From contig NZ_SNVW01000016.1 of assembly GCF_004361695.1 (NCBI RefSeq), forward strand, positions 1 to 64,000: 64,000 nucleotides of DNA, given 5' to 3'. Below the pieces are notes generated by a model, which was not told the DNA's origin, did no database searches, and was given only the letters and a program-made list of their open reading frames with translations. The stretch is from Curtobacterium flaccumfaciens. Its GTDB lineage: Bacteria; Actinomycetota; Actinomycetes; Actinomycetales; Microbacteriaceae. Shown piece after piece: positions 1 through 7,504 of this stretch (positions are counted from its first letter, which is position 1; each line of letters starts with the position of its first letter). A program made the translations under genes and the position numbers.

Positions 1-2162
1 GCGCGCTTGGTGGCGCCGACCGTGGTCTCGAACAGCGTGGTGCCGTTCTGGTCGGTCGCGGTGATGGTCGCGCCGGCCTCGGCGGAACCGGTGAACGCCT
101 TGCTACCAGGCGTGTAGGTGTTCGACTCTCCGACACCGTCGACCTCCAGGGTCCGCGGGAGCGGGAAGGCTTCGGAGAGCTTGCCGAACTGGAACACCTT
201 GACGGTGAGCTCCCGGTCCTTCAGCGCCTTCGGGAGGTCCAACGCGAAGCGGTTGTTGAGCACGGGACTCGATGCCACGACCTCATCGCCGTCGAAGGCC
301 CACAGCACCGCATCGACGCCGACGCCGAGGCGCCCGTACAGCGACTGCGCGCCGTCGGGGTGGACGTAGATCGTCTCGACGTCGGGCATCCCGATCGAGG
401 GGTCGTGCTCCGGTGCCGTCAGGTGGACGGTGATCGGTGCGGACTCCGCGTCGTTCGCGCCGACGGCGACGATCCGAACGGTCGCGCCGGACTGCTTCGC
501 GGGGATCTTCACGGCGAAGCGACCACCGGCGGCATCCGCGTGCTCGACCGGCTCATCGCCGATGAACGCACGGACACGAGCACCGTCCTCGACGGACCCG
601 ACCACGAGGTAGTCGCCGTCGTCGGCGTACGTCAGCGGCTCGGCAGCCGGAGCCACGGGGTCGCTCGGCGCTGCGGGCGTCGACGGGACCTCGCCCGGGA
701 CGAGGTCGACAGCCATGCGCAGGGAGTGCGAGTCGCCGTACCCGGGCCGCGTGCCGACCAGGTCGATGGTCTTGCCGAGGTACTTCCGGTCGACGGTGAG
801 CGAGTACTTCCCGTCGGCTCCGGCCTGGTCGGACCTGCCGATGCGGGCGAACCCGTCGTAGGCGATCACGAACGAGCCGGGCGCGATCGTGCCGGCCACC
901 GTGACGAAGAGGATGTTCTCGCCGATCTCCGAGACGGTCGGGCGTTCGTACGACGGGTCGACCGACGATCCCTTGAGCTGGTACGGCGTGGTGGCGACCG
1001 GCTTCTCGTCCGCGAATGCCGTCAGGGTGATCCGTTCGCCCGTTAACCGCGAGTCGACGAACAAGCTGTACTTGCCGTCGGGTCGGACGGCGGCGTGACC
1101 GCCCGTGGTCTCGCCCGACGCAGTCACGGCGCGGACCACTCGGGCGCCGTTGGCGTGCCCGTCGATGATGAAGGTCCCGGAGGCGAGACGCTCGACCTTG
1201 TCGATCGTGATCACGGTTGCGTCGTCCTCCGCCACGGTGAACGCGATGTTCTCCATCGTCGAGGTCCGTCCGTCCGTCGTGGTCTGGGTGAACGTGACCT
1301 CGTAGCCGTCCTTCGCGGTGAGATCGGCCGTGCCCCGCCAGCTCCCGATGCCGTTGCGAGCCGTCGTCGCCTGCTCTCGGAAGAGCTCGTCGCCGTCTTG
1401 GTCGGTCGCGATGATCGTCGCGCCCGACTCTGCCGTGCCGGCGAAGTCCTTCGTGCCGGGGGTGTAGACGTTGGTCTCGCCGAGCCCGTCCACCTGGATC
1501 GGACGTGGGACCGGAGTCCGCTCGGAGATCCTGCCGTCGGGGCCGAACTGGACGAGGTCGAGCGGCTTGTCGGCGATGTCCGCCGGGGCCTCGAAGAAGG
1601 GGAACGCGACGCCCTGTCGGTGTGCTTCGATCACGCGGTCACCGTCGAGGAGCCACACCGTGTTGGCGTCCACCTGTGCTGCCGGCGTGATGCGCTGGCG
1701 TCCGTTCGGGAACGACCAGACCTTCTCGATCTCGGGCTTCGTGAGCGAGGGATCGACCGTCGTCTCCGGAAGGGCGACCTGCGTCGCTGCGGATCGGGAA
1801 CCGTCGGCGGCGACGGCGATCAGTTCGATGGTGCTCCCTGCGGCGGAGAGCGGAACCACCACGGTGTACGCCTTCCGGGCGAACAGCGTCTGTGCTTCCG
1901 CGATGTCGACGCCGTCGTGCTGCGCGACCACCTTCTCCGCACCGGGCGCCAGGCCGCGGAGTCGGAACTCGCCGGCCACGTTCCGGAACACGTCCTGCTG
2001 GTCGGGTGCGTCGACCGCGGTCGTGGCGGGCGTCGACGGCGTCGCCGAGGTCGTCGGGGACGGGGTCTGCGCTGCGGCGGCGGGCGTTACGGCGACGAAG
2101 GTCGTGCCGATCACGGCGAGGGCACAGGCGGCTGCGGAACTGCGGGCTCGGAACGATGTCAT
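1..2162 (-). CDS. Large secreted protein with repeated Ig-like domains (3' end beyond window)
   Basis: This reading frame is open from the ATG at 2162 to the left edge, at least 720 codons. The start has an AGGAG ribosome site 6 nt upstream. Residues 1-32 form a signal peptide (basic n-region, hydrophobic core, AxA-type end), followed by a Thr/Pro-rich linker and beta-rich segments that resemble bacterial Ig-like or adhesin modules. A module of about 450 residues is duplicated: VDGLGETN at residue 224 is matched by VDGVGESN at residue 674, and the flanking YTPG and TDQ(D/N)G blocks repeat too. No catalytic domain is visible in the part present. It is probably exported and surface-associated, and it lies two genes from a secreted M60 peptidase. 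The exact function is unknown. Confidence 0.8.
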   Translation of the reverse strand, partial: MTSFRARSSAAACALAVIGTTFVAVTPAAAAQTPSPTTSATPSTPATTAVDAPDQQDVFRNVAGEFRLRGLAPGAEKVVAQHDGVDIAEAQTLFARKAYTVVVPLSAAGSTIELIAVAADGSRSAATQVALPETTVDPSLTKPEIEKVWSFPNGRQRITPAAQVDANTVWLLDGDRVIEAHRQGVAFPFFEAPADIADKPLDLVQFGPDGRISERTPVPRPIQVDGLGETNVYTPGTKDFAGTAESGATIIATDQDGDELFREQATTARNGIGSWRGTADLTAKDGYEVTFTQTTTDGRTSTMENIAFTVAEDDATVITIDKVERLASGTFIIDGHANGARVVRAVTASGETTGGHAAVRPDGKYSLFVDSRLTGERITLTAFADEKPVATTPYQLKGSSVDPSYERPTVSEIGENILFVTVAGTIAPGSFVIAYDGFARIGRSDQAGADGKYSLTVDRKYLGKTIDLVGTRPGYGDSHSLRMAVDLVPGEVPSTPAAPSDPVAPAAEPLTYADDGDYLVVGSVEDGARVRAFIGDEPVEHADAAGGRFAVKIPAKQSGATVRIVAVGANDAESAPITVHLTAPEHDPSIGMPDVETIYVHPDGAQSLYGRLGVGVDAVLWAFDGDEVVASSPVLNNRFALDLPKALKDRELTVKVFQFGKLSEAFPLPRTLEVDGVGESNTYTPGSKAFTGSAEAGATITATDQNGTTLFETTVGATKR

Positions 2163-2250
2163 GGGATCTCCTGGAGTGTGCGGGTTTCCCAAGCTATTCG
2201 AATGTGATATTTCAACTCGACACAATGCTGAGTGCGAGGACTCCCATGGG

Positions 2251-2256
2251 TACGCT
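2251..2256 (+). promoter_or_regulatory. Candidate -10 hexamer for a leaderless transcript
   Basis: TACGCT fits the TANNNT form and lies 6 bp before the GTG at 2263. No Shine-Dalgarno sequence is present, so the mRNA may begin at the start codon. The surrounding 100 bp also carries the divergent promoter of the Ig-like gene. Confidence 0.45.
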
Positions 2257-2262
2257 GGCGCG

Positions 2263-3408
2263 GTGCCACTCGACTTCGCCGACCGCTTCCGCCGCGACTC
2301 CGACGAGAGCCCGGACATCCTGGCGATCGACGGGACGGACCGCTTCCTGCTCGACGAGGCACCGCACGTGCACGGGGACGCGCTCCGGCAGCCGGGTGCC
2401 GTGACGATCGTGGACGACCTGCGCGGCGTCCTGACGGTCGGGGTGCTCGCCGTGCACGGCGCGACCAACGTCCGGGTCGTGCAGGACTCGCTCGTCGGGC
2501 AGCGCGCACTGCAGGCCTACGCCGGCACGTTCGGGCACCGCGGCTTCCACCACCCGGCGTCGTTCGAGGACGCCTTCCGTGACGCGCGCCTGGTGATCCT
2601 GCGGCTGACGAAGTCGAACGACCGGCTCGACGAGATCGCCCGTGCCGTCGCCCGGTTCGCCTCGCCCGACGTGGTGCTGCTCTGCGGCGGCCGGACGAAG
2701 TTCATGACGCTGTCGCAGAACGACGTGCTGCGCCGGTACTTCGGGGACGTGGTCGCGTCGCGCGGTCGTGCGAAGTCGCGCCTGCTCATCGCGCAGGACC
2801 CGCTCACGGCGGCCGCCAACCGCGCCGCCGTGACGTCGCCGTGGCCGCGGGTCGTCCACAACGACGAGCTGGGCATGTCGATCGCGGCGCACGGCGGGGT
2901 CTTCGCCGGGGCGACGCTCGACATGGGGACGCGCGTCCTGCTCGAGGCGATGGACGATGCCGTCCCGACCGCCCGGGTCGCCGTCGACCTCGGCAGCGGC
3001 AACGGCGTGATCGCGACGGAGATCGCGCGTCGTCGCGCAGGCCTCCGGGTGATCGCGACGGACGTGTCGAACACCGCGGTCTGGAGCTCACGGGCGACGG
3101 CCGACCTCAACGGTGTCGGCGATCGCGTCGTCACCGTGCGGACCGACGCCGGCGACGAACTCGACGAGGGGTCCGCGCAGCTCGTGCTGTGCAACCCGCC
3201 GTTCCACGCAGACACCACGGTGACCACGGATGCGGCCGAGGCGATGTTCCGGAACGCGGCCACGATCCTCCAGTCCGGCGGTGAACTGTGGTGCGTCTGG
3301 AACTCGCACCTGCGCTACCGGCCGGTGCTCGAGAAGGTCGTCGGGCCGACGCGTCAGGTCGTCCGGACCGACCGGTTCACCGTGACGGCATCGATCGCCC
3401 GCGAGTGA
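2263..3408 (+). CDS. Class I SAM-dependent methyltransferase, RlmG/RsmC type
   Basis: The 381-residue protein has a catalytically inert Rossmann-like N-terminal half and a C-terminal MTS methyltransferase domain. The SAM-binding motif I is VDLGSGNG from residue 241, and the amino-methylating signature NPPF is at residues 311-314. Size and layout match the rRNA guanine-N2 methyltransferases RlmG (23S) and RsmC (16S); which rRNA is modified cannot be told from sequence alone. The GTG start is chosen because it opens the conserved N-terminus and because a -10-like TACGCT sits 6 bp upstream; no ribosome site is visible. It is transcribed divergently from the Ig-like protein. Confidence 0.8.
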   Translation: MPLDFADRFRRDSDESPDILAIDGTDRFLLDEAPHVHGDALRQPGAVTIVDDLRGVLTVGVLAVHGATNVRVVQDSLVGQRALQAYAGTFGHRGFHHPASFEDAFRDARLVILRLTKSNDRLDEIARAVARFASPDVVLLCGGRTKFMTLSQNDVLRRYFGDVVASRGRAKSRLLIAQDPLTAAANRAAVTSPWPRVVHNDELGMSIAAHGGVFAGATLDMGTRVLLEAMDDAVPTARVAVDLGSGNGVIATEIARRRAGLRVIATDVSNTAVWSSRATADLNGVGDRVVTVRTDAGDELDEGSAQLVLCNPPFHADTTVTTDAAEAMFRNAATILQSGGELWCVWNSHLRYRPVLEKVVGPTRQVVRTDRFTVTASIARE

Positions 3409-3419
3409 GAAGCACAATG

Positions 3420-3425
3420 TAAAAT
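3420..3425 (+). promoter_or_regulatory. Candidate -10 hexamer before the M60 peptidase gene
   Basis: TAAAAT lies 7 bp before the ATG at 3433 in an unusually AT-rich 24-bp gap. There is no Shine-Dalgarno sequence, consistent with a leaderless transcript separate from the upstream gene. Confidence 0.45.
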
Positions 3426-3432
3426 ATCAAGC

Positions 3433-5835
3433 ATGCCTCGTTCTCTCCTCGTCGTCGCGCTCGCCACCGCCGCGCTCCTGACCACCGGGTTCATCGTCGA
3501 CCCGCCGTCGGCGACGGCCTCGGTCGGCCCGCCTGAGACGTCGATCGAGCACGCGGCCGACGGCACGTCCACGCGGGTGCTCGTGCACGGCATCGGCACC
3601 GCGGCGGCCGCCGCCGGGAACGAGGGACGGAAGTACACCCACAGCGACCTCCAGCCGGCCGGGCGCTTCGTCGCCGACGGCGAGCAGGTCGTCGTGACGG
3701 TCCCCGCAGACGCACCCGCGATGGAGGTCGCCATCGGACTCATCGGGACCTACTCCGCCCACAACGCCGGCCGCGACGTCGGGTACCGCCGGACCGCGCT
3801 CACGACCGGGCGGAACGTCGTCACCGCGCCGCACGACGGCATGGTCTCGCTGATCAGCACCGCGGACGGCGGCCAGGCCACGGCGACCGTCAGCGGCGGC
3901 GAGGCGGTGCCCGTGTTCGTCCGCGGTGAATCCACCAACGCGTCCTTCGCCCAGCAGATGCAGCGCTACGCGGGCGCGCCGTTCGTCGAGGTCGTCGCCG
4001 ACCGGATGTTCGGGGACTTCCAGAAGCCGCGGACCGGCTCGATCATCGCCGCGGACGACCTCGAGGCCCGGACGGCGAACTGGGACCGGGTCGTCGAACT
4101 CACCAACGAGACGTACGGCCTGGTCGACGGTGCGGTCGGGACGTCGCGGAAGCACGCGCACCGGATCCACATCGTGTCGCCCGACAGCGGGGCCGGGTAC
4201 GCCAACGCGTCCAACGCCAGGATCATGTTCCAGGTGAACACCGCGGCTGCTGGTGACCTGTTCCGGGCGACCCCGGCCGCGCAGTGGGGGCTCTGGCACG
4301 AGATCGGGCACACCTACGAGTCCTCGATCAACTCGTTCCCGGGAACCGCCGAGACGATCACGAACCTCTCCGCGCTGGCCGTGCAGGAGCGGCTCGGGTT
4401 CGGCAGCCGCTGGGACGAGAGCATCTCGGCGTTCGAGGCGTACTTCGCATCGGAGGACCGGAACTGGGTCGCGGCGCACGACCGGATCCGGCTGCTGGCG
4501 TGGGAACAGCTGCGACGGGCGTTCGGCGACCACTTCCTGCCGCGGTTCTTCCAGGCGCTCCGGACCGAGGCGGCGCTCACCAACGTCACGGTCGTGACGA
4601 ACGACGAGAAGCACGCGCTCTTCGTGCGGACGGCATCGCGGATCGCCGATCGTGACCTCGCACCGTTCTACGACGCGCTCGGGTTCCCGATGTCCGACGA
4701 GACACGGGCCGCGATCGGTGCGTACCCGGACCTCGAGCAGCGCATCTGGGACAACGTCGACTCGACGAAGCGGATCACCGAGCGGATCATCCCGGCGTAC
4801 GACCCGCCGGTCGGCACGGTCACCGGTGCCCTGCCGGACGTGCCCGTCGGACGGTGGGACCTCGCCGCTCCCACGGTCACCGGGCTCGGGACGGTGAGCG
4901 GGACCCAGGGCGCGCGAGTCGTCGGGGCCGTGGGTTCGGCCGAGGCCGTCGGTGCGGACGCGGCGAAGCTGGCCGTCCGGCTGCAGAGCGCGAACGGCAC
5001 CGAGGACGCGATCGTCCTCCGCGCCGACGCGGTCGGGGGGAACTCGATCGTCGCGCGCGGGCAGTCGAACCGCGTGGTCGGGACGCTCTCCGTCGACGCC
5101 GCGGCCGACCGGCTGCGCTGGCACCCGTTCACCTCGTACGGCGCGCATGCGTCCTACGCGGACAAGGAGTACCTGACGATCGTGCTCCTCGACTCCGACG
5201 GCAAGCAGGTCACGACCGGCACCGTGCGCGGCAACCAGAACGGATCCGCACTGAACGCGGTGTTCGGGGAACACGCGTACCGCGACGGCCAGTTCCTGCT
5301 CGTGAGTCACCAGCAGCCGACCCTGCTCACGGCGTACCGCGACGGCGTCGAGGTGCAGGACGGCGGGCTCCCGCAGGCCTTCCGCCTGCAGGACGGTCGG
5401 CTCGAGCCGGTCGACCGCGAGGCCATCCCCGGCTGGCAGTCCATCCGCCCGGGTACCTCCGCCGAGGTGGCCCTCGCTCGCGGAGCCGACACGGCCGTCC
5501 CGGCAGCGCTCGAGGTCCATGCCCGGATCACGAGGATCGCGGCAACGGTGACGTTCTCGGCTCCCGCGGGGACGACGTTCGCGGCCGGACAGACCACACT
5601 CGCCGGGTTCTACAGCGCGCCGGGCATCGGCTGGACCGGGAGCGCGAACCTCGTCCTGCGGAACGGGACGCGGAGCGCCGACGGCGGGACGCTCTCGTAC
5701 ACGCTCGCGACCGGCGGGGGGTTCCAGCTCTCGCCGGGAGCGTCGATGCGGTGGTCACCCGTCGTCAGCACGCCGTCCGGGGCGCAGGCAGGGGCCGGGC
5801 AGCTCGGCATCCTGGCCGAGGGCACGGCCGGGTAG
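3433..5835 (+). CDS. Secreted M60 (enhancin-like) metallopeptidase with carbohydrate/mucin-binding region
   Basis: The 800-residue protein begins with a signal peptide (about residues 1-29). The M60 domain spans roughly residues 50-440. The zinc motif HEIGH is at residues 289-293 (His289 and His293 as ligands, Glu290 as catalyst), and Glu307 is a plausible third ligand in the family pattern HExxHx(8-28)E. Residues about 455-660 resemble the putative mucin/carbohydrate-binding domain that accompanies M60. The final 120 residues are an extra beta-rich domain of unknown kind. M60 enzymes cleave glycoproteins such as mucins or insect peritrophic proteins, so an extracellular host- or biofilm-directed role is inferred. 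A strong hairpin follows the gene. Confidence 0.85.
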   Translation: MPRSLLVVALATAALLTTGFIVDPPSATASVGPPETSIEHAADGTSTRVLVHGIGTAAAAAGNEGRKYTHSDLQPAGRFVADGEQVVVTVPADAPAMEVAIGLIGTYSAHNAGRDVGYRRTALTTGRNVVTAPHDGMVSLISTADGGQATATVSGGEAVPVFVRGESTNASFAQQMQRYAGAPFVEVVADRMFGDFQKPRTGSIIAADDLEARTANWDRVVELTNETYGLVDGAVGTSRKHAHRIHIVSPDSGAGYANASNARIMFQVNTAAAGDLFRATPAAQWGLWHEIGHTYESSINSFPGTAETITNLSALAVQERLGFGSRWDESISAFEAYFASEDRNWVAAHDRIRLLAWEQLRRAFGDHFLPRFFQALRTEAALTNVTVVTNDEKHALFVRTASRIADRDLAPFYDALGFPMSDETRAAIGAYPDLEQRIWDNVDSTKRITERIIPAYDPPVGTVTGALPDVPVGRWDLAAPTVTGLGTVSGTQGARVVGAVGSAEAVGADAAKLAVRLQSANGTEDAIVLRADAVGGNSIVARGQSNRVVGTLSVDAAADRLRWHPFTSYGAHASYADKEYLTIVLLDSDGKQVTTGTVRGNQNGSALNAVFGEHAYRDGQFLLVSHQQPTLLTAYRDGVEVQDGGLPQAFRLQDGRLEPVDREAIPGWQSIRPGTSAEVALARGADTAVPAALEVHARITRIAATVTFSAPAGTTFAAGQTTLAGFYSAPGIGWTGSANLVLRNGTRSADGGTLSYTLATGGGFQLSPGASMRWSPVVSTPSGAQAGAGQLGILAEGTAG

Positions 5836-5836
5836 C

Positions 5837-5900
5837 GCGACGACGCAACGACGCGACGACGCGACGACGCGACGCCGCGGCGCCGCGGCGACGCGGCGAC
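5837..5900. repeat. Short CGACGA-type tandem repeat after the M60 gene
   Basis: About eight degenerate copies of an 8-bp CGACGACG-like unit grade into CGCGGCG units directly after the stop codon. It is non-coding and lies just before a terminator hairpin. Confidence 0.6.
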
Positions 5901-5910
5901 GGAGCGGCGA

Positions 5911-5939
5911 AGGGCGGCCGCGCACTGCGCGACCGCCCT
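5911..5939. terminator. Hairpin between convergent genes
   Basis: Arms 5911-5923 and 5927-5939 pair at 12 of 13 positions with a 3-nt loop. It lies between the stops of the M60 gene and the aldo/keto reductase gene, so it can serve both strands; there is no U-tract. Confidence 0.7.
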
Positions 5940-5954
5940 CCGTCGAACGACTGG

Positions 5955-6785
5955 CTACGCCGGGACGTAGTCGAACGTGTCCGGGTCCGGACCCGTCCGG
6001 TGGCCCTTGTCGAGGCCGGAGATGTCCGTCATGTCCTCGCCGGAGAGCTCGAAGTCGAAGATCGCGAAGTTCTCCTCGACGCGGGCACGGGTGACCGACT
6101 TCGGGAAGACGATGTCCCCACGCTGGATGTGCCAGCGGAGCACGACCTGCGCGGGCGACTTGCCGTGCGCGGAGGCGATGCGGGTGATGGTCTCGTCGTC
6201 GAGCACGAGGCCCTGCGCGATCGGGGACCAGGCCTCGGTCGCGATGCCGAGCTCGGAGTCGACGGCACGGAGCTCGTCCTGCGTCAGGTACGGGTGCACC
6301 TCGATCTGGTTGACGGCCGGCGTGATGGTCGTCTCCGCGATGAGGCGGCGGAGGTGGTGCGCCTGGAAGTTCGAGACGCCGATCGAGCGGGCGGTGCCGG
6401 CGTGGTACAGCTCCTCGAGGGCCTTCCACGTGGGGACGAAGTCCGACACGGTGGGCAGCGGCCAGTGGATGAGGAACAGGTCGGTGTAGCCGCCGAGCAG
6501 GTCGGCCGACTTCTTGCCGTTCTCCAGCGCCGCCTCGGGTGCGTGGAAGCCGTTGTTGAGCTTCGAGGTGACGAAGATCTCCGAGCGGTCGATGCCGGAC
6601 TCGGCGATGGCCTCGCCGACCTCTTTCTCGTTGCCGTACATCTCGGCGGTGTCGATGTGGCGGTAGCCGACCTCGAGTGCGGCGAGCGTCGCGGCCTTCG
6701 TCTCGGAGGGGTCGATCTGGAAGACGCCGAAGCCGAGCTGCGGGATGGTCTTGCCGTCGTTCAGGGTGATGTTCGGAACGGTCAT
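5955..6785 (-). CDS. Aldo/keto reductase (2,5-diketo-gluconate reductase group)
   Basis: The 276-residue TIM-barrel oxidoreductase reduces carbonyls with NADPH. Visible family features are GFGVFQ near residue 18, Asp45 and the catalytic Tyr50 in DTAEMYGNE, the K-containing TSKL strand, the LFLIHWP segment with catalytic His, and the C-terminal HRTGPDPDTF typical of the DkgA/B and morphine-dehydrogenase-like group. The ATG at 6785 gives the usual family N-terminus (MTVPNITLNDG); an upstream in-frame start would add about 46 unconserved residues. It is a single gene, and the substrate is unknown. Confidence 0.9.
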   Translation of the reverse strand: MTVPNITLNDGKTIPQLGFGVFQIDPSETKAATLAALEVGYRHIDTAEMYGNEKEVGEAIAESGIDRSEIFVTSKLNNGFHAPEAALENGKKSADLLGGYTDLFLIHWPLPTVSDFVPTWKALEELYHAGTARSIGVSNFQAHHLRRLIAETTITPAVNQIEVHPYLTQDELRAVDSELGIATEAWSPIAQGLVLDDETITRIASAHGKSPAQVVLRWHIQRGDIVFPKSVTRARVEENFAIFDFELSGEDMTDISGLDKGHRTGPDPDTFDYVPA

Positions 6786-6837
6786 GTCCCCATGCAACCA
6801 AAGGCCCCCCAGGAGCCATTCCGGAAACGCCCAGCCG

Positions 6838-6868
6838 GGCGCGCCGCCCCGGGCCAAAGCGGCGCGCC
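6838..6868 (-). terminator. Hairpin downstream of the 6874-7281 gene
   Basis: Two perfectly complementary 10-bp arms (6838-6847 and 6859-6868) enclose an 11-nt loop just after the stop codon on the minus strand, and before the start of the aldo/keto reductase gene. Confidence 0.6.
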
Positions 6869-6873
6869 GCCCG

Positions 6874-7281
6874 TCAGGCCAGCGCGGCGCCGATGTACGC
6901 GAGCAGCGCCTGCCCGTACGCATCGGCAGCGACCGGCTCCGAGAAGGTCCGGGCCGCGCCGGAGATCGTCGCGGTCACGGTGAAGCCCGCCTCGAGCGAC
7001 ACGAACGCCGGCCCGAGCAGTTCCCGCAGCTGGTCCTCGCGCGGCAGCCAGAGCGACTCCGACGCCTCGACCGAGTCGAGCGCCCACTCGGTCGTGCCGT
7101 TGAACCCGAGCACGGTGCCGGACGGGAAGTCGTGCCGTTCGACGGTCATCTCGGACACCGTGTAGACGTCGTCGTCGACGCCGGGCTTGTCGATGACGAA
7201 CCGGTCGCCGGTGGTGGGGTGCCAGCGGAGCCCGGCCGCGCGGAGGGAACGGGCGAGTGCGGGAGCGATCACCTGACCCAC
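6874..7281 (-). CDS. Small conserved actinobacterial protein of unknown function
   Basis: The 135-residue acidic soluble protein has no signal peptide or membrane segment. It contains a conserved-looking core (LRWHPTTGDRFVID near residue 16, a LWLPREDQLRELL helix, and a final AYGQALLAYIGA helix). Proteins of this type in related genomes are often auto-labelled pilus assembly protein CpaE, but there is no ATPase motif and that label is not supported. The GTG at 7281 is chosen as the first start; a second GTG at 7272 is equally possible because no clear ribosome site precedes either. Confidence 0.65.
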   Translation of the reverse strand: MGQVIAPALARSLRAAGLRWHPTTGDRFVIDKPGVDDDVYTVSEMTVERHDFPSGTVLGFNGTTEWALDSVEASESLWLPREDQLRELLGPAFVSLEAGFTVTATISGAARTFSEPVAADAYGQALLAYIGAALA

Positions 7282-7405
7282 ACTGCCACGGAACGCCGGA
7301 CTCAGACGTTGCAGAGGGCAAGCCGTACTAGCATCGCCGAGCACCCTACGCGCGGCCGCACCAGCGTCCGCGCGCGCGACGCGACGACGCCCGGCCAACC
7401 GGTGT

Positions 7406-7417
7406 CGCGCCTCCAGG
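7406..7417. repeat. Half-site of the CTGGAGGCGCG repeat family
   Basis: CGCGCCTCCAGG, upstream of the mannosidase gene, matches one arm of the dispersed palindromes at 22503, 30517 and 52525. The rest of this 223-bp gap (7282-7504) shows no gene. Confidence 0.55.
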
Positions 7418-7504
7418 CCGCCCGAACCGGCCCCGAGGCGGGCAGCCGGCCGGCGTCCCGACCCGTGGCGGACACCACCCCGTCCGCCGAAGAGAAGGAC
7501 CCGC

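Noticed and set aside
4854-6983. Long open frame of 709 codons on the + strand across the M60 and aldo/keto reductase genes
   Set aside because: It is Arg/Gly-rich, typical of a shadow frame in high-GC DNA, and overlaps two genes with clear motifs.
6874-7281. Pilus assembly protein CpaE
   Set aside because: No ATPase or receiver motif is present and the protein is only 135 residues; the label is probably copied between genomes.
7282-7504. Promoter TTGCAG-TAGCAT before the mannosidase gene
   Set aside because: The spacer is only 14 bp, too short for a standard promoter; kept out for lack of support.
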